The notes below the pieces were generated by a model. It was not told the DNA's origin, searched no databases, and saw nothing but the letters and a program-made list of their open reading frames with translations. The position numbers and the translations under genes are program-made. From positions 744,001 to 808,000 of the forward strand of contig NZ_CP038493.1 in NCBI RefSeq assembly GCF_004752005.1: a stretch of DNA of 64,000 nt. Direction: 5' to 3'. Every line of letters starts with the position of its first letter. The stretch's first letter is position 1. This stretch comes from Thalassotalea sp. HSM 43. Its GTDB lineage: Bacteria > Pseudomonadota > Gammaproteobacteria > Enterobacterales > Alteromonadaceae. Below, in pieces: positions 9,816-18,349 of the stretch.

Positions 9816-10781
9816 TTAAAGCTCTATCTGTATTAGTTTGCTGATCCACCAAATACCTATCATCATGCTGACAAGACCAAATTTAAGTAAATCGATGCCT
9901 TCTTCTGAAGCGACTAGCTGTGTTAAGTAGCCAGGCGAGACGATATGCAACATAGCAAAAAGTAAAAACGGGGTCAGAACAAGTATCCAAGCTGATAATC
10001 GTCCTTCCGCTGACATAGTTTTAACCTTACGTTTAAAACCAAATCGTTGTCTAATAACACGAGATAAGGTTTCTATTTTTTCAGCAAGGTTACCACCGGT
10101 TTCTTTTTGAATACTTACGGCGCTAGCAAACGCCATAGCAGATGTAATAGGTACTCGGCCAACGAAGTTGTATAATGCCGTTTTAACATCATTACCAAAA
10201 TTAATTTGATGGAACATCAAGTTGAATTCATAAGCGAGTTCACCGCGTGACTCTTCACAAACCAGCTTTAAAGCTTCCGAAAATGCGTAACCCGCTTGCA
10301 AGCCACGCTTTAACACATCTAAAGCTTCTGGAAATTGCTCTTCGATTTTTTCAAAACGCTTGGTGATATCGCGATTGAGCTTGACCATAGATGCAAAACT
10401 AATGATTGCAGCAACCACCAATAAAAAGAGCCAGTCTCGAGTAAACAACCATACTAACGGGGAGACCAAGGCAATGATCGTTATTACAATTAAGATATAC
10501 TGATGGCCAAATAACTTTGAGCCGCCCATTTCTAATTTAGAGGTTATATCGCCAACAAACGTCTCGCTTTCAACATAGCGTAACATCGGGGATAATTTTT
10601 CTAGGCGCTTGGCTTTGATTAAATCAAGTTGCGCATCCGCTGAATCTGAAAGATCTTTCAGTTTCGTTTTCAGCATTTTTGTTTTTGCCCGTTGCGGGCT
10701 GTAAACGGATACTAATAACGTCTGCGACATAAAAATCACAGCGCCAAATATCAGCAACAGGAATGTTAATTCATTACTCAT
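9816..10781 (-). CDS. tadB: Tad pilus inner-membrane platform protein TadB
   Basis: Second F-domain platform protein, 321 residues. An N-terminal helix (LTFLLLIFGAVIFMSQTLLV), a central helix pair (~residues 93-135), the F domain with EEQFPEALDVLKRGLQAGYAFSEAL and GNLAEKIETLSRVIRQRF, and C-terminal helices follow the TadB pattern. With TadC it anchors the ATPase TadA at the inner membrane. Starts ten bases after tadA, the usual tadA-tadB-tadC order. Confidence 0.94.
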   Translation of the reverse strand: MSNELTFLLLIFGAVIFMSQTLLVSVYSPQRAKTKMLKTKLKDLSDSADAQLDLIKAKRLEKLSPMLRYVESETFVGDITSKLEMGGSKLFGHQYILIVITIIALVSPLVWLFTRDWLFLLVVAAIISFASMVKLNRDITKRFEKIEEQFPEALDVLKRGLQAGYAFSEALKLVCEESRGELAYEFNLMFHQINFGNDVKTALYNFVGRVPITSAMAFASAVSIQKETGGNLAEKIETLSRVIRQRFGFKRKVKTMSAEGRLSAWILVLTPFLLFAMLHIVSPGYLTQLVASEEGIDLLKFGLVSMMIGIWWISKLIQIEL

Positions 10782-10790
10782 ACCTGTCTC

Positions 10791-12107
10791 CTAAAAATTA
10801 ATGGTTTCGATATCAACACCAAAAACAGAGTGTGGTAAATCAATACCTTTCATCAATATCTGTTTATGGAAATTTGGCACAACACCGGTCGCTTTAAACT
10901 CACCAATGATGTCTCCTGATTCAGTCTTTCCTCGACGTTGGAAGGTAAATATCTCAGACATGGTAATGACATCGCCCTCCATACCATTAATCTCAGACAC
11001 ACTGGTTATACGTCGCTTACCATCTTCCTGTCGTTGCAATTGCACCACTAAATCTATGGCGGAAGCTATTTGCGCTCTAATATTGTGAACCGGCATATCA
11101 ATGCCACCCATACAAACCATATTTTCCAAGCGACTTAATGCATCTCGTGGACTGTTAGCATGCAAGGTTGTCAGTGAGCCTTCATGACCGGTATTCATAG
11201 CTGCCAGCATATCAATCGCTTCGGCACCACGTACCTCACCGATAACAATGCGGTCTGGACGCATACGCAAACAGTTTTTCACCAAATCACGCTGCATCAC
11301 TTCACCTACACCTTCAATATTAGCAACGCGTGTTTCTAGTCGAACAACGTGGGGTTGTTGCAGCTGCAATTCGGCAGAATCTTCGATGGTGATAATGCGT
11401 TCGTCTGACGGAATGTAGCCAGATAAGATATTAAGCAAGGTAGTTTTACCACTACCAGTACCACCCGAAATCAATATATTTAATTTGCCATGTACGGCAG
11501 CCTGAATCAGTTTGCCTATTTCTTCACTCATTGAACGATATTCAACAAGTTGGTGCGCTCTAAGTTTTTCAACGGTAAATCGACGAATGGACAGTGAAGG
11601 GCCATCTAAGGCAAGAGGAGGTATGATGGCGTTTACTCGAGAACCGTCTTTAAGTCTTGCATCAACCATTGGTGATGACTCATCTATGCGACGGCCAACA
11701 CCTGATACAATACGATCGATAATATTAAGCAAATGAGAGTTATCATAAAATTGCACAGGAACACGTTCTAATTTACCGTGCCTCTCGACAAAAATATTAT
11801 CAAAGCTATTCACCAAAATATCTGAAATTGTTGGATCAGCAAATAACGTCTCTAATGGCCCTAACCCTAAAATCTCATCAATAATTAACTTAATGATTTT
11901 TTGACGAACCGACAAATTTAATGGTCTAGAGGTTTCATTGAGTAAATGATTACACGCTTCGGTTATTTGCTCCTCAGCATTAGCTGAATCCATGGTTTCT
12001 AACACCGACAAGTCCATCATTTTGATCAACTGTGTGTATAGTTCTTGTTTTATATCTAAATCTTGAGCACTTAAACTCTCGAAATAGTTTTCTGCGACCA
12101 TTTCCAT
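10791..12107 (-). CDS. tadA: Tad pilus assembly/secretion ATPase TadA (CpaF)
   Basis: Hexameric ATPase that powers Flp pilus extension and retraction. The 438-residue protein has an N-terminal domain, the CpaF region [21 protein letters not shown], Walker [10 protein letters not shown] at residues 215-223, Asp box near [12 protein letters not shown], and a Walker B/His-box region with [14 protein letters not shown] and [12 protein letters not shown]. The ATG has AGGG eight bases upstream and directly abuts the tadZ stop. The extra ~60 C-terminal residues after the ATPase core fit CpaF proteins. Confidence 0.96.
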   Translation of the reverse strand: MEMVAENYFESLSAQDLDIKQELYTQLIKMMDLSVLETMDSANAEEQITEACNHLLNETSRPLNLSVRQKIIKLIIDEILGLGPLETLFADPTISDILVNSFDNIFVERHGKLERVPVQFYDNSHLLNIIDRIVSGVGRRIDESSPMVDARLKDGSRVNAIIPPLALDGPSLSIRRFTVEKLRAHQLVEYRSMSEEIGKLIQAAVHGKLNILISGGTGSGKTTLLNILSGYIPSDERIITIEDSAELQLQQPHVVRLETRVANIEGVGEVMQRDLVKNCLRMRPDRIVIGEVRGAEAIDMLAAMNTGHEGSLTTLHANSPRDALSRLENMVCMGGIDMPVHNIRAQIASAIDLVVQLQRQEDGKRRITSVSEINGMEGDVITMSEIFTFQRRGKTESGDIIGEFKATGVVPNFHKQILMKGIDLPHSVFGVDIETINF

Positions 12108-13355
12108 TTATTTATCCCTCTTTAAAAATGACCAAAAGCTTCCAGAAGAGTCTTTTTCCATAAATTCAACTGGTGTTGCTTGCGCAATAGCATTGCGTAA
12201 GTTTTGTTCGATAACTTTTGAACTTGACAACTCTCTCACGGTTTTTGCGAGATCGGTACATGAATTAGCAAATTGATGATCATTCTCAATTGCATACACA
12301 GCATCGATTCCGGTAGCCTCAGCGACATCTTTGTCACTAATACTGCTGTACTTGCTTGAGTAACGATTTAGTAAGATAGATATTTTTGCCTTTGGTATTC
12401 CTAGTCTTTCTATCAGTTGTTTAACGAGTGCTTTGGCTTCTCGAATACTCACGATATTTTGTTGTACAACAATGAAAATCGCATCTGATACGTCGAGTAT
12501 ATTGAACGAAAATGCTTCCAAGCCTCTAGATAAGTCGGTGATCAAATAAGAATAGTCACTGCGAATTTTGTAAATCAGCTGCGATAATTGCCCATGATCT
12601 ATGTCGCTTAATTCATTAATTTGCGAGAACGACTTTACCGGCAATAAACTCAAGTTATCACGATGGCACATCATTGACTTAATCGCTGTAGAGTCAAGCT
12701 CATCAACATCTTGTAAGGCTTGATCTAAGTAATATTCGGGGGTAAAGCCCATGCTATCTGCCAATGTACCAAACTGAAGATCACCATCAACTACCGCAAC
12801 CGTTGCATCTTCAGCAATAATTTGCGCCATGCAATTGGTGATAAAACTGGCGCCACTGCCCGCTTTACCATTAATGACTGAAATAATCGGTGCGAGTTCA
12901 GCTTGACTAAACAGTTCATCGCTGACTTTTTTGATGGTGTTGAATGCTTCTTGTTCAAATTCAGTCATTGATAAAACATCATGAACTTTAAGAGAAATCG
13001 CCTGTTTCATGATATCTTGTGACAGGTTTTCGGCGATTAAAACAATTGGAAAGCCCGCTTTTCCTGCTCGTTCAAGATTGCTTTTGGTTTCGATATCATC
13101 GCCGGTATGAGTAATAAAAACTAATTGATAATCTTTTTTAATAAAGTTCAATTTGCTTTCAAATGTCACTCTTAAGTTTTTTATCTGCTGCAAAAAGCTT
13201 TCTGTTGTCGCTTGTAAATTAGGATCAGCACAAACAAATAGTGATTCGATTAATACAGGTAAAGACATTTTCGATTTTTCCTTCATCACTTCTGGTTGGC
13301 TTGAGTCCGTGTTGTTTTCTTGCCAATCAAATAATTTACGTACTTTATGTTCCAT
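12108..13355 (-). CDS. tadZ: Tad pilus localisation protein TadZ (CpaE-like)
   Basis: MinD/ParA-superfamily protein that places the Tad machine, often at a pole. The N-terminal part (~residues 25-150) resembles a degenerate receiver domain, as in CpaE/TadZ; the C-terminal part is the ATPase-like domain with V-V-D-G-D-L-Q-F-G-T-L-A-D-S and LLNRYSSKYSSI. The P-loop is atypical (INGKAGSGASF, with Ala where Lys usually sits), so ATP hydrolysis may be weak or lost, as reported for some TadZ proteins. The frame opens at TTG 13373, but ATG 13355 with GAGGA just upstream is the likelier start. Confidence 0.9.
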   Translation of the reverse strand: MEHKVRKLFDWQENNTDSSQPEVMKEKSKMSLPVLIESLFVCADPNLQATTESFLQQIKNLRVTFESKLNFIKKDYQLVFITHTGDDIETKSNLERAGKAGFPIVLIAENLSQDIMKQAISLKVHDVLSMTEFEQEAFNTIKKVSDELFSQAELAPIISVINGKAGSGASFITNCMAQIIAEDATVAVVDGDLQFGTLADSMGFTPEYYLDQALQDVDELDSTAIKSMMCHRDNLSLLPVKSFSQINELSDIDHGQLSQLIYKIRSDYSYLITDLSRGLEAFSFNILDVSDAIFIVVQQNIVSIREAKALVKQLIERLGIPKAKISILLNRYSSKYSSISDKDVAEATGIDAVYAIENDHQFANSCTDLAKTVRELSSSKVIEQNLRNAIAQATPVEFMEKDSSGSFWSFLKRDK

Positions 13356-13407
13356 AGCATCCTCAGTATTCAAATTCTTAGATAAGCAGTATCCGATCCC
13401 CTGCTGT

Positions 13408-13899
13408 CTAACATGTTGTGTAACCCCAGCGCGTGGCTCCCAAGCTTTCAGCAGGCAATGTAGCGCTAAAAGTTGGTGAGTTAAGAGTTATAAAAAAGCC
13501 AGGTATTAATAATTCATGTTGGTAATTGACAATTTCAGCACGCACTAAATGCGTGGTAGATAGACTTGATGCTGCAGTACCGTTACGATTTAAATAAAAA
13601 ATTCGTATATTTGCTGCACTAAGATTTGGAATAAGATTGTCAATTCCAGCAATAGCTGAACTGGTTACATTAGCAGGTGGAGATGTAACAGCAGGAATTG
13701 TAGAGATATCACTCGTATCTGTAAGTAAATTACACACAGTTGCCACTCTTGCTGCTCGCCTGGATACTTCAGTCAACACATTCCAAGTAAACAATAACCT
13801 TGAAATTTCCATTGCCGAAAAAAACAGCAGTAAAAATACGCTACCTACTATAGCGAACTCTACGGTGTACATTCCTTTGTTATTTTTTTTCAGCAACAT
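13408..13899 (-). CDS. TadE-family minor pseudopilin (TadF position)
   Basis: Small protein of 163 residues with one N-terminal hydrophobic helix preceded by K-K-N-N-K-G and followed by MYTVEFAIVGSVFLLLFFSA: the Gly and the Glu five residues into the mature part match the pseudopilin processing signal used by the Tad prepilin peptidase. The remainder is a short extracellular domain with Cys residues. The start is ATG 13899, one base past the stop of the upstream gene. TadE and TadF pseudopilins are needed for Flp assembly; its place after TadE suggests the TadF role. Confidence 0.82.
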   Translation of the reverse strand: MLLKKNNKGMYTVEFAIVGSVFLLLFFSAMEISRLLFTWNVLTEVSRRAARVATVCNLLTDTSDISTIPAVTSPPANVTSSAIAGIDNLIPNLSAANIRIFYLNRNGTAASSLSTTHLVRAEIVNYQHELLIPGFFITLNSPTFSATLPAESLGATRWGYTTC

Positions 13900-13900
13900 A

Positions 13901-14380
13901 TTAAAGTACCCGCATTGTGTAACGAACAACCAAAGGAAATGACATATCGATAGTATTTCCCGAAACGAATAGCGGTAGCTCGGTAAAGATCAGCGGTTGC
14001 CAATCATAAGTAACCGTTAGCGTTACAAACTCCCCCTCATCACCAACCGCATCAACAAAAACAAAGTCATCTAATGCTAAATTGGGCAATAAGGTGCCAC
14101 TAGACGTTATTCCACCATATATGGCGATAGATTTAGATTCATCAGCTATCCCAACCGTTGTAACATTACCTGTTGAGCCATCTCTGGCATCATTTATGGC
14201 ATAACGCAAAGCGTCTCTGGTGATATGGTTTAAAGCGTTGTACTGATATAAAAGTCGCGAAAACTCCGCCACAACAAAGGTAAAAAACAGTAATAATGGA
14301 AGAATTAGCGTGAACTCAATCGCCGCCAAACCTAATTGACGTTTTTTCGTAGATAGTTTTCTACCAGGTGAGCGGATCAT
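13901..14380 (-). CDS. tadE: TadE-family minor pseudopilin
   Basis: A 159-residue pseudopilin-like protein. The N-terminus is basic (RKLSTKKRQLG), then LAAIEFTLILPLLLFF with Glu at +5 after the Gly, the Tad prepilin peptidase site. The rest is an extracellular domain with a T-V-T-Y-D-W-Q-P strand. Its ATG overlaps the TadG stop (ATGA), which suggests translational coupling. A second TadE-like gene follows directly. Confidence 0.86.
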   Translation of the reverse strand: MIRSPGRKLSTKKRQLGLAAIEFTLILPLLLFFTFVVAEFSRLLYQYNALNHITRDALRYAINDARDGSTGNVTTVGIADESKSIAIYGGITSSGTLLPNLALDDFVFVDAVGDEGEFVTLTVTYDWQPLIFTELPLFVSGNTIDMSFPLVVRYTMRVL

Positions 14381-15726
14381 GAAGTAGTGCTCCCTGGAAC
14401 ATGGTATAGTACGATAGTGTAAGGGCCAGGATTGTCCTCAGCAATTCCAGATGGCGTCCCAGTTCCTGAGCACACGGAATTAAACTCGCCGACAACATAA
14501 GCTTCATTACCTGTATGCTGAACTTGCTGGGTTAAAAAGAAACAACCAAAGCCCAAGAAATCGACGGTATTAGCCCCATTTATAGAGCTATCACCGCAAT
14601 CACCGATGACCACTCGAATCTCACGCCTCAATGGTTTGATAGCATCATTTTCCGTCGAATCAGGGAGAAAATTGCCGTCCAAAATCGTTTTTGAGGATGT
14701 ACAAGACTCCGTTGCATGATCATCAAGGTAATTTTGATAAGTATAATAGTCATTGCTAACTACACCTGTATCAGGATCAGTAACCGTTGGTATGACTACT
14801 TCTCCATCATCGTCAAAGCCTATTAGATTTCCTTCACAAGTATTTTGATCTCGAGGGTAGGCGTTCTCGTCGCCTTTCATGGTACCGTGATAAGAACCAA
14901 AACGAGTATTAAGGCCATCCGCTACTGGGCCAACGACATTGCCAGGCTGAGTAGGTACACTTTCATTATCAACCCCTGGCGAGAAACATGTATATTCGCT
15001 GGAATCGGCTCCTGCCATAGCATAACGCAAATCATTGGCGCCGCTAAGGCCATCAAGTTCTATCAACTGAAAGTTACCTGGACCGACCGGTGAATTAGGG
15101 TCAGAATCAATTTTCAAAGCCTGTAATTGACCAGCACCTAAACCAAAATTTGTTTCCGCAGTTTGCGTTGAATCGCCACATATCATCATGGGTACCAAAT
15201 CATTTGAACAAAACGTGATAGCGGTACTCGGCCCAGCCACTGCAGATGCTGAGATTTGTTTGTCTAATCCAAACATTCCCGCAAAGTAGCTATTTAGCCC
15301 CACATTGCTAACCCGCACTAACACATAACGCGCACTGGCATCGGTGACACTGGCAAATGGATCTGGTCGTTGTGAAAACTCAACCGTTAATTGCGCAGTA
15401 ATCGTGCTGGTTGATAACACTGAGTCTGATGATGGTAAGGTAGCAACGCCATCGTTTATCTCAAATGCATCACCGTGCGCTAAATTAGCTTGCAACATTT
15501 CTACAGCTGCAGAACGGGCGTCAGCATGGTTGCCGCCGGTATCAAGCGTTTTTGCAGCATGCAATGCTGCAGCATCAACATAGTTTTGAAGGCGATTTTT
15601 ATTAAGGAGAATATGCCCACCATCAAGAGCTAAAGCTGCCATACCAATGATAACCACAATGCCTAAGGTGAATAACACCAAAATGTTACCCTTTTGCTTA
15701 TCAACCGATTTACTTCGACCTAACAT
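14377..15726 (-). CDS. tadG: TadG-like pilus assembly protein
   Basis: Exported protein of 449 residues. The N-terminal ~60 residues are a TadE/G-like domain: basic start, K-G-N-I-L-V-L-F-T-L-G-I, then ALDGGHILLNKNRLQNYVDAAALHAA, the usual opening of TadG and related Flp proteins. After ~residue 170 the protein becomes acidic, Asn/Asp rich and contains about eight Cys, likely disulfide-bonded outside the cytoplasm. I see no clear von Willebrand A domain, unlike many TadG proteins. Start has GATGGAGGTG upstream. It is predicted to link the pilus base to the envelope; exact role unknown. Confidence 0.8.
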   Translation of the reverse strand: MLGRSKSVDKQKGNILVLFTLGIVVIIGMAALALDGGHILLNKNRLQNYVDAAALHAAKTLDTGGNHADARSAAVEMLQANLAHGDAFEINDGVATLPSSDSVLSTSTITAQLTVEFSQRPDPFASVTDASARYVLVRVSNVGLNSYFAGMFGLDKQISASAVAGPSTAITFCSNDLVPMMICGDSTQTAETNFGLGAGQLQALKIDSDPNSPVGPGNFQLIELDGLSGANDLRYAMAGADSSEYTCFSPGVDNESVPTQPGNVVGPVADGLNTRFGSYHGTMKGDENAYPRDQNTCEGNLIGFDDDGEVVIPTVTDPDTGVVSNDYYTYQNYLDDHATESCTSSKTILDGNFLPDSTENDAIKPLRREIRVVIGDCGDSSINGANTVDFLGFGCFFLTQQVQHTGNEAYVVGEFNSVCSGTGTPSGIAEDNPGPYTIVLYHVPGSTTS

Positions 15727-15762
15727 TATTCACCTCCATCTTTAAATAAACTAACCCTCTAT

Positions 15763-16026
15763 TTACTTACCACCGATGGCAGCAGCACTTGTATTGGTTC
15801 GACCTTCTTTAGGTGCATAAATAGAATTTTTATACGCTTCGATAACTTTTTTACCATAATCCGCATCGAGTTCATTTACGATGCCGTTGTTGTTTTCGGG
15901 AGCCATAGGATCAAGGATTTGCATTTCATTGATCTTTGCATAACTACCTGAAATCGGATATTCAGGAATGGTACTGCAGCCGCTAAAAACAGCCGTTGTT
16001 GACAACAATATAAGGAAATTTTTCAT
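15763..16026 (-). CDS. Small Tad-locus lipoprotein
   Basis: An 87-residue protein with a short signal peptide ending in lipobox V-F-S-G-C, then a polar chain. No domain is recognised. Its ATG overlaps the rcpA stop by one base, so it is coupled to the secretin gene. By position it could serve as a pilotin or secretin partner (the RcpB/RcpD niche), but sequence similarity to those proteins is not evident. Function inferred from position only. Confidence 0.75.
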   Translation of the reverse strand: MKNFLILLSTTAVFSGCSTIPEYPISGSYAKINEMQILDPMAPENNNGIVNELDADYGKKVIEAYKNSIYAPKEGRTNTSAAAIGGK

Positions 16027-17498
16027 TATTCTCCGCCTTCTGTTTGTAGTTCGTGACCATAAGATGATTGGGTACCGCCATTATCTGGCAACATGTCATC
16101 ACTACTATCGTCCATTTCATTTGGTGCAACATCTAAGCTTTCCGGCTCTTCTTTTTGGGTCATTTTACCAAGCAAATAAAACTCTAAATCGTTGGCTGGT
16201 ACAAACCCTTCAGTAGGCAAAACAACACCCTTTTTATTGAACGGACGAACCAGTCGAGGCGTAACCATAATCACCAGCTCTGTTTGTGATTTTTGAAATT
16301 CCTGACTCTTAAATAGTTGCCCCAAAATTGGTATATCACCTAAACCTGGAATCTTATCTACCGTTTCACGCAAGGTATCACTAATTAAGCCACCAATAGC
16401 GATGGTTTGACCGTCGCCTAACTCAACAGTGGTTGACGTCGAGCGTTTGACAATAGACGGAATAGCAAAACGTGAATTGGTGCCTTCAGGTGCAAGTGAC
16501 ACCGCCGCAGCAGTACTCAGCTCACTGACCAATACATTCAAATTAAGGTTTATTTTTCCGGAATCTAGAACTGTTGGGACGAAACTTACACCAACACCAA
16601 AATCTCGGTATTGAATTGTTGTACCGTTATCACTTCCGCCAGGAACTGGAATGGGAAATTCACCACCAGATAAGAATTCTGCTTTTTGGCCACTTAATGC
16701 GGTGATATTCGGCTCAGCAAGTATTTTCGCTAGACCGTGTTGTTTGGCGACATCGAAGGCAAATTGAAATAACATATCGCCATCAAGGTAGCTCCCAAAA
16801 AAGCCTTGAGTTAGTGCCGGGCCAACATCTAATGCGTCCAAAAAATCCCCACCTGAAATAACACCGCCTGTGCCATCTGACCCATCGAATGCTAATAACA
16901 TTTTAGAATCAAGCTTTCTCGCGATTTCACTTTGCACTTCTGCAACCGTCACTTCCAACATCACTTGATGGCCACCGCCTACACTTAGCATGTTGAGAAC
17001 TTCACTTTTTTTACCACCTACAGCCGACGCAGACTCGGCGTAAGCTCTAGCAAGTTCATACGCTTGATCCATTTTCGCTAGTGACGTTGATTGGCCACTC
17101 AATACAAGTTGACCTTGTGAGCTTTCGACACCAATATCTTCTTTCGGCAAGTAATCGTGGAATTTTTTTCTTAAACTGTTTAAATCGTGGGTCACTTGCA
17201 AATTAATGACATCAATTAATTCATCATTTTCATCCCATAGCATCACATTGGTGGTACCTAACGCTTTACCCAGCACGTATAATTCATCACTTCGTAAGAT
17301 CAGGATATCGGCAATTTGTGGATTACCGATAGAGATCCGTTGAATATCACCTTTCACTTTTAAGCTATCAGACTTAAAAATAGGCACAGTGACCACGTCA
17401 TCGTCTTTTTTAAATGGACCGCCTGCATATGCGTTGTCTACTGCGATACTACTTAATATCAGCATAATAAACGGTACTACGATTAGTTTTATATTCAT
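16026..17498 (-). CDS. rcpA: Tad outer-membrane secretin RcpA (CpaC)
   Basis: Forms the outer-membrane channel for the Flp pilus. A signal peptide (~residues 1-25, ending A-Y-A-G) precedes the CpaC N-terminal domain (LKVKGDIQRISIGNPQIADI, GKALGTTNVMLWDE), a BON-like region, then the secretin core with V-M-L-E-V-T-V-A-E-V, SGGEFPIPVPG, GVSFVPTVLDSGKINLNL and IPGLGDIPILGQLFKS followed by LVIMVTPRLVRP. The last ~75 residues after the secretin core are acidic and low-complexity. Length 490 is normal. Starts 18 bases after the rcpC stop. Confidence 0.95.
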   Translation of the reverse strand: MNIKLIVVPFIMLILSSIAVDNAYAGGPFKKDDDVVTVPIFKSDSLKVKGDIQRISIGNPQIADILILRSDELYVLGKALGTTNVMLWDENDELIDVINLQVTHDLNSLRKKFHDYLPKEDIGVESSQGQLVLSGQSTSLAKMDQAYELARAYAESASAVGGKKSEVLNMLSVGGGHQVMLEVTVAEVQSEIARKLDSKMLLAFDGSDGTGGVISGGDFLDALDVGPALTQGFFGSYLDGDMLFQFAFDVAKQHGLAKILAEPNITALSGQKAEFLSGGEFPIPVPGGSDNGTTIQYRDFGVGVSFVPTVLDSGKINLNLNVLVSELSTAAAVSLAPEGTNSRFAIPSIVKRSTSTTVELGDGQTIAIGGLISDTLRETVDKIPGLGDIPILGQLFKSQEFQKSQTELVIMVTPRLVRPFNKKGVVLPTEGFVPANDLEFYLLGKMTQKEEPESLDVAPNEMDDSSDDMLPDNGGTQSSYGHELQTEGGE

Positions 17499-17516
17499 TG
17501 TTATAGTCCTAATTGT

Positions 17517-18326
17517 TTAGTTGGTGGTTTGCACCGTTTCTCGCTTAACTCCCTTAATAACCTCTACTTTTCTGCGAGAATCTACTGAGGCTATTACTTT
17601 TGGCTTTTCTGTTTCAGGCTCTGGTTCAGCGTTAACTTCTGCTATCTGCGGTTGAGCCTCTTCAGGTATAACGTTTTTAGACTCGTCATTCGGGTTGCGC
17701 AACGCTAATTGCAGGCTACCTTGATTACGCGAGCTGAGCAGAACTTCAGCTTGCATCAAATCCACTTCAACGGTCACTGCGCGAACAATTTTCGGTTGGT
17801 TCTCATCAGATGAAGCACGTTGATCTATCGCCAAAATCTTAATATTTTCTAAGACAACCTCGGTTTGCACAGCACCTGTACGAGTTGATGTCATTAATAC
17901 ATCGACCCGGTTACCCGGTAGAATAAAACCAGCAACACCAACAACATCATTAACTCGAATGGTTATGGCACGCATATTAGGCGCAATTAAGCTTGCTAAT
18001 GCACTACCTGCCCCCTTTTTGGCAACGCGTTCTTGACGAACCACTTCATTAGGAAATAACGGACTTTTAACAACTAAACCAATGACTTCAGCGGTTTTAG
18101 CAAAAGCGTTTTCAGGAACCAGATTATCGGATACCTGCATGACTTTTACATGCTTGGCTTCGATAATCGTTCCGACAGGAATTGGTGTCGTAACAACCAC
18201 TGTCGCTTTCTTACCGGCTTCTATATTTCCGAGTTTGTTAGCATCCAACCAATCTTGCGCAATAAATACCGCTGCGACACCAAAGGCCAGTGATAAAAGA
18301 ATAAATATCAGTACATTTTTGTTCAT
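17517..18326 (-). CDS. rcpC: Flp pilus assembly protein CpaB/RcpC
   Basis: Periplasmic protein anchored by an N-terminal helix (VLIFILLSLAFGVAAVFIAQ). Residues ~40-110 form a SAF domain (VVTTPIPVGTIIEAKHVKVM), followed by the RcpC/CpaB domain with R-A-I-T-I-R-V-N-D-V-V-G-V-A-G-F-I-L-P-G-N-R-V-D-V. The C-terminal ~60 residues are Glu/Pro/Lys rich. CpaB proteins are thought to act with the secretin and perhaps bind peptidoglycan. First gene of the rcpC-rcpA pair, the usual order. Confidence 0.93.
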   Translation of the reverse strand: MNKNVLIFILLSLAFGVAAVFIAQDWLDANKLGNIEAGKKATVVVTTPIPVGTIIEAKHVKVMQVSDNLVPENAFAKTAEVIGLVVKSPLFPNEVVRQERVAKKGAGSALASLIAPNMRAITIRVNDVVGVAGFILPGNRVDVLMTSTRTGAVQTEVVLENIKILAIDQRASSDENQPKIVRAVTVEVDLMQAEVLLSSRNQGSLQLALRNPNDESKNVIPEEAQPQIAEVNAEPEPETEKPKVIASVDSRRKVEVIKGVKRETVQTTN

Positions 18327-18349
18327 ATTTTTGCTCCCATTTATATTCG

